Position numbers and translations under genes: made by a program. This document shows positions 47,050 through 57,646 of a stretch of DNA of 64,000 nucleotides, piece after piece; position 1 is the first letter of the stretch; each line of letters opens with the position of its first letter. A model generated the notes under the pieces. That model was given only the letters and a program-made list of their open reading frames with translations. It searched no databases and was not told the origin of the DNA. The stretch is from Blasia pusilla (taxonomy: Eukaryota; Marchantiophyta; Marchantiopsida; Blasiales): the NCBI GenBank assembly GCA_050084515.1, contig CM114271.1, positions 41,354,001-41,418,000 on the forward strand. Reading direction: 5' to 3'.

Positions 47050-48130
47050 TATACGTCCCAACCTTCACTGTTAGGACAATACATGCCAATTGGGTAATAA
47101 GTGGTGGAATTTAGGGACAATGAGATCTCCTAAACCAATAATACGCATATCATGAGCCAATGAGGGGAAAATGCAACTTGAAAACGCCTCCACCATAAGT
47201 ACAGTCAATAACATACTACTAAGCCAAGGCAAAAAGAGCACCATCCATGTGATCACCTTGACGGGTATTGTTGGCAAATTCTAAAATTGTTCTCAACATT
47301 CACTCGATGAACAACCCACTCTAGATACAACCCAATGCGAGAGTCTTACAGCCAGTTGGGATGACTCTCCAAATTAATGCAAACATTAGTGTGACTAGAA
47401 GTCCTCATGAAAATTATAGAGCAAAAGTTCAATTTGCCAACCTTAGGAGAAGCTTACCAATGGCAATTAAAAGAATCCCTCCATCCTTCTTAGTCTACAC
47501 CAAGAGTCACTCCACCACCAACATTTGGACTACTATTTCCGGAATTCTCCCCTCAACTAGGTCAAAAGCAACTTGGAGTAGCTCACAAAAAGCCATTAGT
47601 GGAATCCTTTGGAGGGAAGCAATCTTGAAGGTATTTAATTTGTACATCATGCGTGACAAACCTCTAGAAGCAATCCACATAGTACGCCCAAATGATCATG
47701 CAAAGAGCAATTAGTCAAGTCCAACAACCTTCCCAAAATGGAAGTCACATACAAGAGTGAGGATATCAATCACTACCTCAGAATATAGCCTTCGGAGGGC
47801 GTTGATAGCATCAACCGTTGGAAGCGCAACATCCATAGGGTAAAGAGTGCACGCAACTCGCAAGAACTTGCAAGCACGTCATAGTGTTCTACAACATTGC
47901 AACCTGGTTGCTACAAGGTCATACAAAAGGAAAACCAAGTGAAATGCTCCCAATGACGTAAGCCAAAAACTTGCTTTGAAGAGACTCCCAATCACCTCCA
48001 CGAGAATGCCTCAATAATGCCAAACCTTGATATGGTCGGCCTTCCCTCTTTAAGTCTAATAGATATATCAACCTAAAAGAAGAAGTAGTAGATACCATGA
48101 GAGCTCATCCATAAGGTCAAGTACGATCCT
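47050..48130 (-). pseudogene. Decayed fragment of an RLE-type LINE
   Basis: The minus strand aligns with residues of the LINE at 22305-25679 from the pre-RT region to the RT core. Readable pieces are WYLLLLLLG and GGDWESL (near 48080-47960), ASRGLSRMMYKL (near 47660), KKDGGILLIAIGKLLLRL (near 47490-47440), TRQGDHMDGALFALA-like (near 47280-47230) and an AHDM(R)IIG version of the ADD motif (near 47150). Stops and frameshifts are frequent and a segment between the last two RT motifs is missing. Confidence 0.75.
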
Positions 48131-48544
48131 AGCTAGGGGTAGGAGGAAAGAATAATGGAGGTCATGCCCTCATGCCATGGCGGATGGCAAGTGAGATCCC
48201 TTGGAATAACCTCGGGAAGGGAAAACATGTCTTGAAGAGACCCATGCTACTTTTGAGGTGAGATCTCCCATGACTCAAGAGGGCATGGGGTTGCGATTGA
48301 AGGACATCCATGGTCGATTAGGAGAATCATCCATCCAAATATATTAAAGACGAGATGTTGAGATACTAAGTAATTTTGGACTAAACTGCAAAAGAAAGAT
48401 TCGAGACAACAAGGGTATTTAATATATCAACTAGATTTTCCATGTGGCCTCAAATTGGGGACGAATTGTGACTCTCTGATGATTAAGGCATAGATACAAC
48501 TAATCTCGAGAGAACCTCCTCTCTCCAGCATACATGGGAGATAG
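48131..48544. other. No gene seen
   Basis: Mixed-composition DNA between the LINE fragment and the GC-rich repeat. No motif recognised. Confidence 0.4.
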
Positions 48545-49090
48545 CACAAATCCTTGCAAGCCTAGCGCAAAGTCCCATGTGGGCTAGCGCTACCCAAGCG
48601 CGAGGGTTAGGCCAGCGTACAGGCCAAGCGGAGAGTAGGGTGCATGCTTAGGCGTCGACCATGCAAGTTGGGTACCAAGCCTAGGCTCAGGCCAAGATGG
48701 GAGGTTTCGAGCTCCCTACAAGCTAGAGCAGACCCTTGCAAGCCTAGCGCGGACTCCCATGCGGGCTAGCGCTGCCCAAGTGCGAGGGCTAGGCCTACGC
48801 ATGGGCCAAGCGAGTTGGCACTGCCTAGGCACAGGCCATGTGGGCTTGGTGTTGGTTGGCACAGGTTGTGTACAAGCTAGGAGAGTATGGTGCATGCTTG
48901 GGCGTGGGCATGGGCCAATCGGGCTTGGTGTTGGTTGATGTGGGTTGTGTACGGGCCAGGAGAGGCTTAGGTGCGACCATGCAGATGGGGTGCGGGCCTA
49001 GAGCCAAGATGGGAGGTTGCGGGCCAATTGCAGGCCACCCAAGATTGGGCGTGGGCTTAAGCGCGGGCCTTGAACGGGCTGATGTGTGGG
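48545..49090. repeat. GC-rich tandem-like repeat block (dispersed family copy 3)
   Basis: A unit beginning CTTGCAAGCCTAGCGC occurs at about 48553 and again at about 48733, with GGGCTAGCGCT and GGCCAAGCG in both. A second unit beginning GGGCTTGGTGTTGGTTG occurs at about 48841 and 48921. High GC and absence of stops make long but meaningless open frames on both strands. It resembles the blocks at 37049, 38290 and 58340. Confidence 0.75.
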
Positions 49091-49936
49091 GCATGGACCG
49101 GGGTCGTTTGCGGATAGAGGTGGGCTTTGGGTATGGATTGTTCCGGAGGCCACGTGATTGGTATTGAGGGATGGATAGGAAAGGGGAATATTAGAGTATA
49201 AGTGAATAGGGTGGTTGTATTAGAGAATATGTTAGTTGCAAATGAAGATGGATGAAGAAGTTGGGATTATTGAAAAAAGGTTGGGATTACAAGAACAAAA
49301 GAAGATTTTTTATATACTTATTAGTGGAATTGGTTAAGGCATCAACAATAAGTAAGGATAGATGAGAAAAAAGAATCAAGGATTAATTCCCTTCCTTCCA
49401 TCCTCCCCTATATAAACTTGCTCATTTTTAGTATTATATCACAATCTAACTCCTCTCTCCATCTCTCCCTCTTTCTAATCTTTTTTCTATGTTCATTTCT
49501 CCATAGATAGGTGAAGTTGATAAATGAGAATTTATTTTTCCACTCGATATCTCAGTTATCTAGGTTAGCATATTGATCTTTATTGTTCTAAGATTACTAC
49601 TAGCGCATTCATATATAATATATAATGTAATTAATGTATATTCCATAGATCAATATATCTAATTATTGAGTATGTAAAATTATTGCGATTTACCCAAATA
49701 TTGTTTGGGTGGATACAATATCTACTTGGAAGGAACATTACGAAGAAGTACATATGGAAGGTGGAACACAAGTAAATAAAATGTAAGTATTATTCATATT
49801 CAATAAAAATATATCATAACACGCGGATGGTGGAGCATTTCACACAAGAGAGTCGAAAGACAAAAGATGGGAATCACGATACACATCATGCAAAATTATG
49901 TGTTAAGGTTCAAACTTATGATGGAAGGTAGGGCAA
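49091..49936. other. No gene seen
   Basis: AT-rich DNA with no recognisable feature. Confidence 0.4.
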
Positions 49937-50729
49937 GGGCGAGTGGAGCAATAACGAGGGAGGGAGTGAAGGTGCAGGGCACTCTCACATGTCTATCTCA
50001 ATGTCAAACCAAACCCACTCTCCTAATGAGAGGCAAGGGATCATAACTCCACCGCCTCGTCCTGAGAGGTTCAACAAAGAGAGGATGAGCTCTCAAGCTC
50101 TCTCTCTCTCCTTGAGGTATATCCCTCCCCTCTCCCAAGCTCTATCCATGGTAACCTATGCTCCCAAGTCACTTCCTTGGCTCTTGACCTGATGTAGGAG
50201 GTCAAGGGTCACTTCCCAAAATAGAAAGTTGACCATAAATTTGAAATTGTACTTACCCAAAATAGTAAGTTTCTCATTTCGGCTCATTTGAGCCAAAACG
50301 AAGAGGAAACCTATTCTCTTAGGTTTCCTGGGGCCTCGGAAGGTCATCCTCAACCTCTTGAGCTTTTCCTACACTGATCGCAAAGGCGCTCTACTAGATC
50401 TTACCGATCTATCCTAAAATACGTGACAACTATTGTGCGCATACACATCGCTACACAATATACATCGTTGTCATCGAACACACACATAAACATGCACGAT
50501 CCCATGCTAACTCATGGTACCCAAACATAGAGGCGAGAAGTACCAAAATATCTCCAATCGCCCCCCTAGCTGGTGGTTAGGTCCCTCTTACTCTAGATAG
50601 TCATCTATCCCTACCTACTATGACACACATCTTTAGGACGCTAAGAGCAAAAAGGTCATGTGCTCATGTGGCCCCATCGTTGGTAGCCTTCTTGTCGTTC
50701 ATGTCACAGACACAAGTCGGAATCTAGAA

Positions 50730-50879
50730 CTACCTACTCTTTATACATGTGGGACACATCCATGGTCCCTGAGGAACCCTAGTGAGAGGTGGCGTCAAAC
50801 ATGTCATATGTCATCCTCTCGAACACCCATCACAGACTAACATAGTGGCTGCATCACGGGCGGAACCACAAAATATACA
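50730..50879 (-). pseudogene. PHD finger at the end of the Ty3/gypsy polyprotein
   Basis: The frame reads C-I-F-C, twelve residues, C-D-G-C-S-R-G, a stop where Trp is expected (TGA at 50811-50813), H-M-T-C, then W-M-C-P-T-C and a stop three codons later. This is a complete Cys4-His-Cys3 PHD pattern, with the Trp two residues before the second-pair Cys that PHD fingers usually show. It continues in frame from the integrase linker VLLLEGRNGMVWKDHV. PHD fingers usually bind histone H3 tails, so the likely role is directing integration to marked chromatin, the job a chromodomain does in chromoviruses. Two other copies in the window (40570-40720 and 1476-1558) keep the same pattern. Confidence 0.85.
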
Positions 50880-51055
50880 TCGTAAGCCTACATGAACTAC
50901 TGCTAATCTCGGATCAACTATACCATCAATGTTCAGAAGATGACGTAGCGCACACTTACGCACATGGTCCTTCCAAACCATACCATTGCGTCCCTCCAAT
51001 AAGAGAACACCATATTGCAAAATCTCACGCACTCTCAAGATAGTACACCCTCCCA

Positions 51056-52060
51056 TGAGTCACATCCAACATTGTGGGTGCCATCTGCTGCAAGTCGACA
51101 TAGTCTCATTGATGAAATCTTTGGATAGTAGGTCGATAACCACCTCCCCGAATAGTTGCATACCTCAACTTATCCCGATGTTGCGCAGTCGCCAAGTTCT
51201 CAAACGTCATGGGCATCAATCTCCGAAATAACTCAGCCCTCTAAGAACATGCTCGCATCCATACATTAGGGTCATTAAGGTTCAACACCTCACCAACATC
51301 TCGACAAATGGCCACAAGCAAATCTAGCTCTCGGCCATAAAGTAGCAAGTACGGTGAGAAAGACGCTAAAGATACCTTCCTACTAAATCTGTATCCCATC
51401 GCCAACCATGGAAACTGGAGGTCCCAATCTCCTAGGTGACCTCTCTGCAAGTCATACTTGCTTAATCCTCTCTTCACCGTCTGCACAACCCTCTCCGCTA
51501 GTCCATCCGCCTCACGATGATCTCGCAAAGTGGTGCGGTGGTCGATCAATGCCTAATCATACAAGACCTAAAACTCCCCGCGAAACTCTGTACCTTGGTC
51601 TATCAACACCTTAGCTGGTGCGCCGTAATGACTCAGCACTCGATCTAGGAAGGCATATGCTACTCCCTCACTCGCTTTGTCAGGCAATACAACCAACTCT
51701 ATCCACTTTGAGAAGTGCTCAACCATCACCAACACATAATGACTATGGCGCTTCGTCAAAGGCAAAGGTCATGCAAACTCCATCTATAACCTAAATCCAT
51801 GATCGGAAGTGGATGCAATCGAGGAGTCCGAGCATTGAACGATGCTCACACCCGATCACACACCATGCATCTGGCAACAAACTTTCGAACGTCAGTCTCC
51901 ATGCCTCGCCACCAATACTGTATTTGGAGCAAGTTGTACGTCCGCTTCACTCCAAAATGACCCAACTCCTCATGGGCATGACGCACCAAACGTGCTCTCT
52001 GTGAAGTATGACGCACTACACATACTCTACCATCCTCCCAAACGTGCAACACATGTGTCC
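51056..52060 (-). pseudogene. Ty3/gypsy integrase, broken
   Basis: The N-terminal zinc-binding region reads LVRHAHEELGHFGVKRTY and ends in C-M-V-C (52040-51850). The catalytic core follows (HYVLVMVEHFSKWIELVVLP and GAPAKVLIDQGTEF, 51740-51570; then LAERVVQTVKRGLSKYDL, 51490-51430). Family knowledge makes the core Asp and Glu residues the catalytic set. Two stops and at least one frameshift separate the pieces. Confidence 0.85.
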
Positions 52061-52290
52061 CTTCCCACTAGAACCGTCTGGCTCGCTGTTGGATCCGATC
52101 CCGCTCTCTAGCACCCACTGTGCTCGGCGCGCTGCCAGTACGCAGGTACTCCAAGACCACTCCATCGTCGTGAATATCTCGGCCACATGTTGTCTCCTCA
52201 CCGGCCTCTGGATCTAAGGACTCTCCATCCGATCTCACCATTGAAGTCTCAACAATTTGGCTCTCCATAACCAAAATAGGCTAACGGATG

Positions 52291-53606
52291 TCATCCTAGC
52301 ACCAACTCCTCATTACTCTCTCCATGCCAACGAGCTCCAATCGCATCTCTTTGACTCGACCATGGGTTACGGCTCAAACCATTTGGATCATGGTTAAGCA
52401 TCCCAGATCTATGCACCATCTGGTAATCATACTCCTGCAACAAAAGAGCCCACCTTGCAAGCTTCCCTATAAGCTTTTCGGACTCCATGAACCACTGAAA
52501 TGGCTGATGATCAATAATGATGGTAAAAGGATTCACAAATAGATAACACCTGAAATGTGCGACAGCCCATACCGCAACCAAGCACTCACCCTCATCCAAG
52601 CTATACTTCACCTTTGCAGCGCTTTTAGAGCGACTAGCATAAGCCACCACAAACTCTCTACCATCATCGTCATGCTGGGTGAGCACGGCTCCAAGCCCCA
52701 AAATGCTCCAATCGGTATGCAATTGGAAAGGACACCCCATGATCGATCACCTCAATATGGGCGTATATGTCAATCTGTCCTTGAGCAGCTGAAATGCTCT
52801 CTCTTGCTCATCCCCCTAATGCCACTTCTGATCCACCTTGGTCAGCAAGGTCAACGGCTTCGCAATCAAAGTGAAACCCTTGATATACTATCAAGGAAGA
52901 AGTTTTCCAATGCCATGAATGCACAAACTCAACTCACATTTGTAGGATGTGGAATGCGTGAAATAGCCTCTACCTTTGTCTGCTGCACACTAAGGCCCCC
53001 TAGATATATCGTATGACCCAAGTACTCAATCTGGTTGTAGAAGAACTTGCACTTGTTTGGATGTAAGTTCAGCCCATGTACTGCAATCGTCAAAACACCT
53101 CCTCTAGATGTCGCTCATGCTCCTCAACTGTGGCGCTAAAGACTATGATGTCATCAATATAACACCTAGCAAAATCCAGACCTGCCAAAATCCTATCCAT
53201 GATACTCTGAAACTCAGCCGGGGCGTTCTTTAACCCAAATGGTAAGAACGATCCTTCCCATGATGATCGATGCCCAAAATGACGTCTTCTGCCTGTCCTC
53301 CAATTTGATAGGCAGTTGATGGTATCCCGCTCGAAGATCTAACAAACTCAAGACCTTTACATGCCCAATAGCATCAAAGATCTCCTCATGGATGGGCATG
53401 GCATACCTATCAAACTTCGTTTGCCGATAGATAGGTCGGTAATCTCCACACATCCGCCTATGCTTCCAGTTACCATGCACATCCTTCTTGGCGGGCATGA
53501 TAGTGGCAGATGCATACTCTCCATGCGACATCTCCACTAGTCCTGCTCCAACCAAGTCCTCCCAAACGTGCAACACATCTGTCACTATCGCCTTGGCTTG
53601 CACCAC
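52291..53606 (-). pseudogene. Ty3/gypsy reverse transcriptase and RNase H, broken
   Basis: RT begins near 53606. RRMCGDYRPIYRQTK and LSLLDLRAGYHQLPI are readable (53460-53320), and after a frameshift NAPAEFQSIMDRILAGL and CYIDDI, the catalytic YIDD box (near 53145), follow. RNase H is intact as a frame at 52740-52291: QLHTDWSILGLGAVLTQ, YASRSKSAAKVKYSLDEGE and DHQPFQWFMESEKLIGKLAR. Confidence 0.88.
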
Positions 53607-53639
53607 GGACTCATCTGTAGGATGTTCTCAGCAAATCTC

Positions 53640-55598
53640 ACCGTGACCTCTTGTCGGATGATATACTGTGTGATACTCGCTCCACCCAAGGATGTCTATA
53701 TCCGGAATGGACAATGATCCACATTGGCTCTCGTCAAGCCCAATCCTCTGAATGTCGCTTTCTCCAACTGTGAATCCAACAAGACGCGTTGCGATCTAAA
53801 AACTCTACCTCATGGACTCACCAACTGGAAGACTTCTCCCCAATTATCCAACAACACAACACCAGGAGTAGCCAAGACATGCTCTATTGCGGGTCTAGCG
53901 GGCATCTCCGCCATCCTAGCAGCTGCAGCAAGCCATGAATCTGAGGTGGACGGCCTAAGCATAGGCTCCAAGGGCAAGTCCATCACCTTCTCTGCAATCA
54001 CCCCTGAGTATGTTGAAAGAACACCAACTCCATGCTCACATAGTGTAGAGGCCAGCCGGAAAACCTAGGCAAGCATACCTCCCAACGTCATAACATCGGA
54101 AGCAAAAAATGTTGGGAGCGCGGTACACAAAAGTGGCCGCCCCCAACAACGTGCTTGACACATGCTCCTCTTGAGCATCAGCAATATGAGTCATCGTACA
54201 TGCTTCTCCCATCGCCCTCCATGCCTGCACACCAACAACATCACAAACTCTCCGGGAACTATGATCAGGACCCATCAATAGGGTCCTCATCGCCTCAGAT
54301 AACGTGAAAGTTGAGGAAGCCTGGTTTGTTTCTTGGCTTCCCCTCGCTCTAGATCCAACTCTTCAGCTGCTCCATGCGTAATAAATGCGGCAGCCTCCAG
54401 CAAGGCAACCCCGCACATCCAACCAAGATCTGCTATATCTCTGGGTGCTCCATATGACGTCGATGCCACTGATCCGACATCGGGTAACCTCAGTGCCATA
54501 GCGGCAATCTGCTACTGTAGCTGCTGTATGTGAGTAGCCATCCCAACCTCACGCTTGGCGTCTCCCTTGACGGGTCTAGGTAGTGGAACTATACCTCCTC
54601 CATGGGCAACTCCAACACCCCCTTGGACAACTCTAGCTCCTTGTCCCCCAACAGGATCAACTGGTGCACGACCTCTAGCCCACCCGGACCAACTACTCGC
54701 TCTAGTGCCCTCTCTAGCCCTCAGTCCGGACGTAACTCAAGGTGTAAGCTGAAACATCTATCGCATGTGTGACCGTACCTCTGATAATAGTCACACTGAT
54801 AACTTCATGGTGCAGCACCATCTACTCCTCCATGTTGAGGCAAACGTCCATGACCCTTACACATACAATTGCGTTGGTGATGGGCTCTACTGCATGCCCA
54901 AAAAATTATATCTGGCGGGTCTCTGTGGCACATGCTTTCAATAACCTCCATGTGTTCGTGGTCCCATAGTCCTCTCTCAAAATCCACGTTGCTACACTGG
55001 TGGTGCAGATACTTTTGGTTGCTCTTGCCCAGAACTCATGGTGGTTGCGCTCTCCTCTGTCATGTTGCGCTCAATGTTCTTGGCGGTCCTAAAAACATCT
55101 GTCAACATGGGTGAGGTGTTCATAAGAAGCACCCCCTTCCGCACCCATCTCCGCACCGTTCGATTCATCATCGCGTACGATGATTAGATAGCCTGGGCCT
55201 CTATCACTCCCGAGTGACGTTAATCAACATGCACAAGCGAGTGTAGGCCTCACGCAAACTCTCACCCGCCTATGCAAGTCGTGGATGCTCCGAAACTTCT
55301 CCGTCCGTACCTCTTGATAGCTCATCCTCAACTCCGCAAAGAACTCAACCACGGGGTTGAACCTAGGACGAACCCGATTGGACGGTGCAACTGCTCCAAT
55401 GCAAGTGACCCCTCCTAACACATCACTTATGGAAGAGGAAGTAGCCTCTCTTGACTCCTCCTCCTCATCTGGGAACGGCTTCGTCCATGACACATAGTGT
55501 GGGTCATAGTAGAGTCGTCGTGCCTCAATCTCCTGGGCATATATGTGGGAGAAGTCATGGTAATCGTCTATGGGTGCCCCCTCTAGGTGCTGGAACAT
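53640..55598 (-). pseudogene. Ty3/gypsy gag and protease region, broken
   Basis: The N-terminal gag frame is 55598-55224. A zinc-knuckle-like C-D-Y-Y-Q-R-Y-G-H-T-C-D-R-C (one Cys replaced by Tyr) lies near 54798-54757, and a second Cys-rich motif (CFRCYDVGRYACLG) near 54110. The protease area (53850-53650) has the remnant VLLDSQLEKATFRGLGL, where D-S-G would be expected. Several frames change across the interval. Confidence 0.7.
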
Positions 55599-55600
55599 AC

Positions 55601-56217
55601 CGTTCCATGCTGTAAATGGGTTGAACTCTCCTCAGAGTCTTATTTCCGCAGAAGAGGCACATCACGTCGAACAAAGTATAGGGTTTTTTGATTGGATTTT
55701 GGGGAAGACATATAAATTATTGTGGAAGAACTTGAGGGTATTTTTAATATAGGGCAATGCTTATAAGAAAAATAGGGTTTTACAAATTCACCAGTTGTAC
55801 ATGGTCCCATGGAAGATGTCCAAGAAAGTAAGGGGAATTTTTCGGATTATAATAGTGGATACACGTGTCAACCATGTATTAGTCCATGTGTCAGCTCTTT
55901 AGAGCTAGCCAATGTTTCCTTTGTGTCTAGAATTCTAGCTGCTATCATGGAGATCCCTGAAATGCGAGCTTGCTTGCCGTCTATGACCGCCCCGGTGGAG
56001 GGATCCTTTGGGGGAAGGGGGGGGCGGATATGGTACACACTGTGGATTCGTGCCTATTTACATGAAGCCATGTTAGGGTTTCGTTGCTATTCCGGGCACG
56101 CAGCGTTAGGCTTGTGAGAGAGTCTTGGAGAGCTCTAAATCAGACTTTTTGTTTAGTTGATAACAAATTTACTTTTGATTCAGATGTTTTTTTTCTAGGG
56201 TTTTGGGGCCAAGAGCG
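55601..56217. other. No gene recognised
   Basis: A plus frame of 102 codons (55809-56117) has no motif I know. Confidence 0.35.
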
Positions 56218-56370
56218 AGAGAACTAGGATGAGAGCACGAACCAACGCGGGAGGCGATGAAGGCAATGAACCAAAGCGGGAGAATTAGGACGAGAGCACA
56301 AACCAACATGGCTAGGACGAGAGCACAAACCGGTTGGGCTAAGACGAAAGCACGAACACGCAAGGCAAGC
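56218..56370. repeat. Minisatellite of about four units
   Basis: Units around AGGA(C/T)GAGAGCAC(A/G)AACC recur at about 56226, 56289, 56323 and 56341 with varied spacing. The long minus-strand frame across it is a by-product. Confidence 0.65.
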
Positions 56371-56826
56371 AGCGGAGCATTTTGAAGTGGCATCACAATC
56401 GGTGGGAGAGCGATATCGAGTGAAAGAGAATCACCTCTTGTGGCATGTTGTTGTTTCTTCTCTGTTTCTGCAGGTCTATGGATGGACTGCGGAATATAAG
56501 ATGCAGGTTTTTCCTTCAAGAAGAGCGTTGAGTGTCTGTTTATGGGAAGCACATATAGAATCATAGTGAGTTTGTTGTCTCTACATGGAATTTTTTCAAA
56601 CGACCGCTCACGGGATCTCAAATTTGACCTACAAGAGTTTTTTCAAGTGAAATCATCTCCTATCCATTGATCGATTAGAGGTCTCATGACTTCCTCTATG
56701 TATTATGAGTTTTGCGCAGAAGACCAAGTAGTGACTAGAGGTGTCATCACGGTTGGCACACAAGGTGGAAGAGTTGGTGTTGAGATTCCAAGTGGCAACC
56801 AGGAATCTCTGCTGCAAACCATCTAC

Positions 56827-57570
56827 AATACATGATTGGGATCTCCAATAAACATTACAGGACTCCAGTGCAGTAGCTTTGTGCGATTAATCAAGGCTAC
56901 TAAATGTGTTGAACAATTCTCGTCTGACCTGCTTAGCAACATCAGCATTTGCTCTTGCTTTATGTGTTGTGATTTTTCTGCAAGAGACCAAGTAGTGGGA
57001 GGAGTGTGTGCACTTTATTGGGATCTCCAATAGACATTACTTACTAGTGTATTAGCTTTGGGGAATGAATCAAGGCTACTGAATGTGTTGAACAATTCTG
57101 GTGTGACCAACTTAGCACCACCAACATTTGCTCTTGATTCGTGTCTTGTAAATTTTCTAAAAAAGAGCAAGTAGTGGGAGGAGTGTGTGTACTACCTGGC
57201 AACTCCAATATACATTACTTGCTAGTGCAGCACCTTTGGGCAATGAATCAAGGCAACTAAATGTGTTTAACAATTATGGTGTGACCAGCTTAGCAACATC
57301 AATATTTGCTCTTGCTTGGTGTGTTGTAAATTTTCTACAAGAGATCAAATAGTGGGAGGAGTGTGTGTACTGTGTGGCAACTCTAATAGACATTACTTAC
57401 AGGCTATTGAATGTGTTGAACAATTCTGGTGTGACTAGCATATGCTCTTACAAGTGCAAAAGCTTTGGGCAATGAATCAAGCCTATTGAATGTGTTAAAC
57501 AATTCTGGAAAGTGACCAGCTTAGCAATATCAGCATCTGCTCTTCCTTTGTGTGTTATGATTTTTTTGCG
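56827..57570. repeat. Tandem repeat, unit about 179 bp, four to five units
   Basis: AAGTAGTGGGAGGAGTGTGTG occurs near 56990, 57169 and 57348, a period of 179 bp. GATCTCCAATA-ACATTAC, AATGAATCAAGGC and TGTGTTGAACAATTCT recur in the same order in each unit. Outer units are shorter and more diverged; a partial unit lies at 56720. No protein is encoded. The unit length is in the range of plant satellite DNA. Confidence 0.88.
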
Positions 57571-57573
57571 AGT

Positions 57574-57646
57574 AGTGGAGGACAGGCTCAGGAGGTCACA
57601 AAGGCGCTCTACTAAATCTCATCGATCTATCCTAAAAGACGTGACA
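57574..57646 (-). mobile_element. 73-bp piece of the PHD-gypsy TGTCACG block
   Basis: The minus strand begins TGTCACGTCTTTTAGGATAG and matches the block that starts at 50428. It starts exactly at TGTCACG but lacks the terminal block that precedes it elsewhere. It separates the 179-bp repeat from the chromodomain-type element. Confidence 0.75.

Larger units (their letters stand above)
49937..55600 (-). mobile_element. PHD-finger Ty3/gypsy retrotransposon, most complete copy
   Basis: On the minus strand the order is gag (55598-54540), second gag part and protease region (54500-53640), reverse transcriptase (53606-53040), RNase H (52740-52291), integrase (52060-51056), a linker and a PHD finger (50879-50730). 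A non-coding 3' region, purine tract (AGCTAGGGGGGCGA, ending near 50557) and the terminal block TGGAGATATTTTGG (50556-50429) follow. The TGTCACG block starts at 50428 and runs to about 49970. RT-RNaseH-INT order puts it in Ty3/gypsy. Scattered stops and frameshifts show it is dead. The 5' end beyond 55600 is not recognisable, so the element is probably 5'-truncated. Confidence 0.88.

Noticed and set aside
48825-49167. Open frames of 89 and 109 codons on both strands
   Set aside because: They come from the GC-rich repeat, where stops are rare by composition; the peptides are repetitive and match nothing.
56169-56621. 150-codon minus-strand frame
   Set aside because: Half of it lies over the minisatellite at 56218-56370; no motif is visible.
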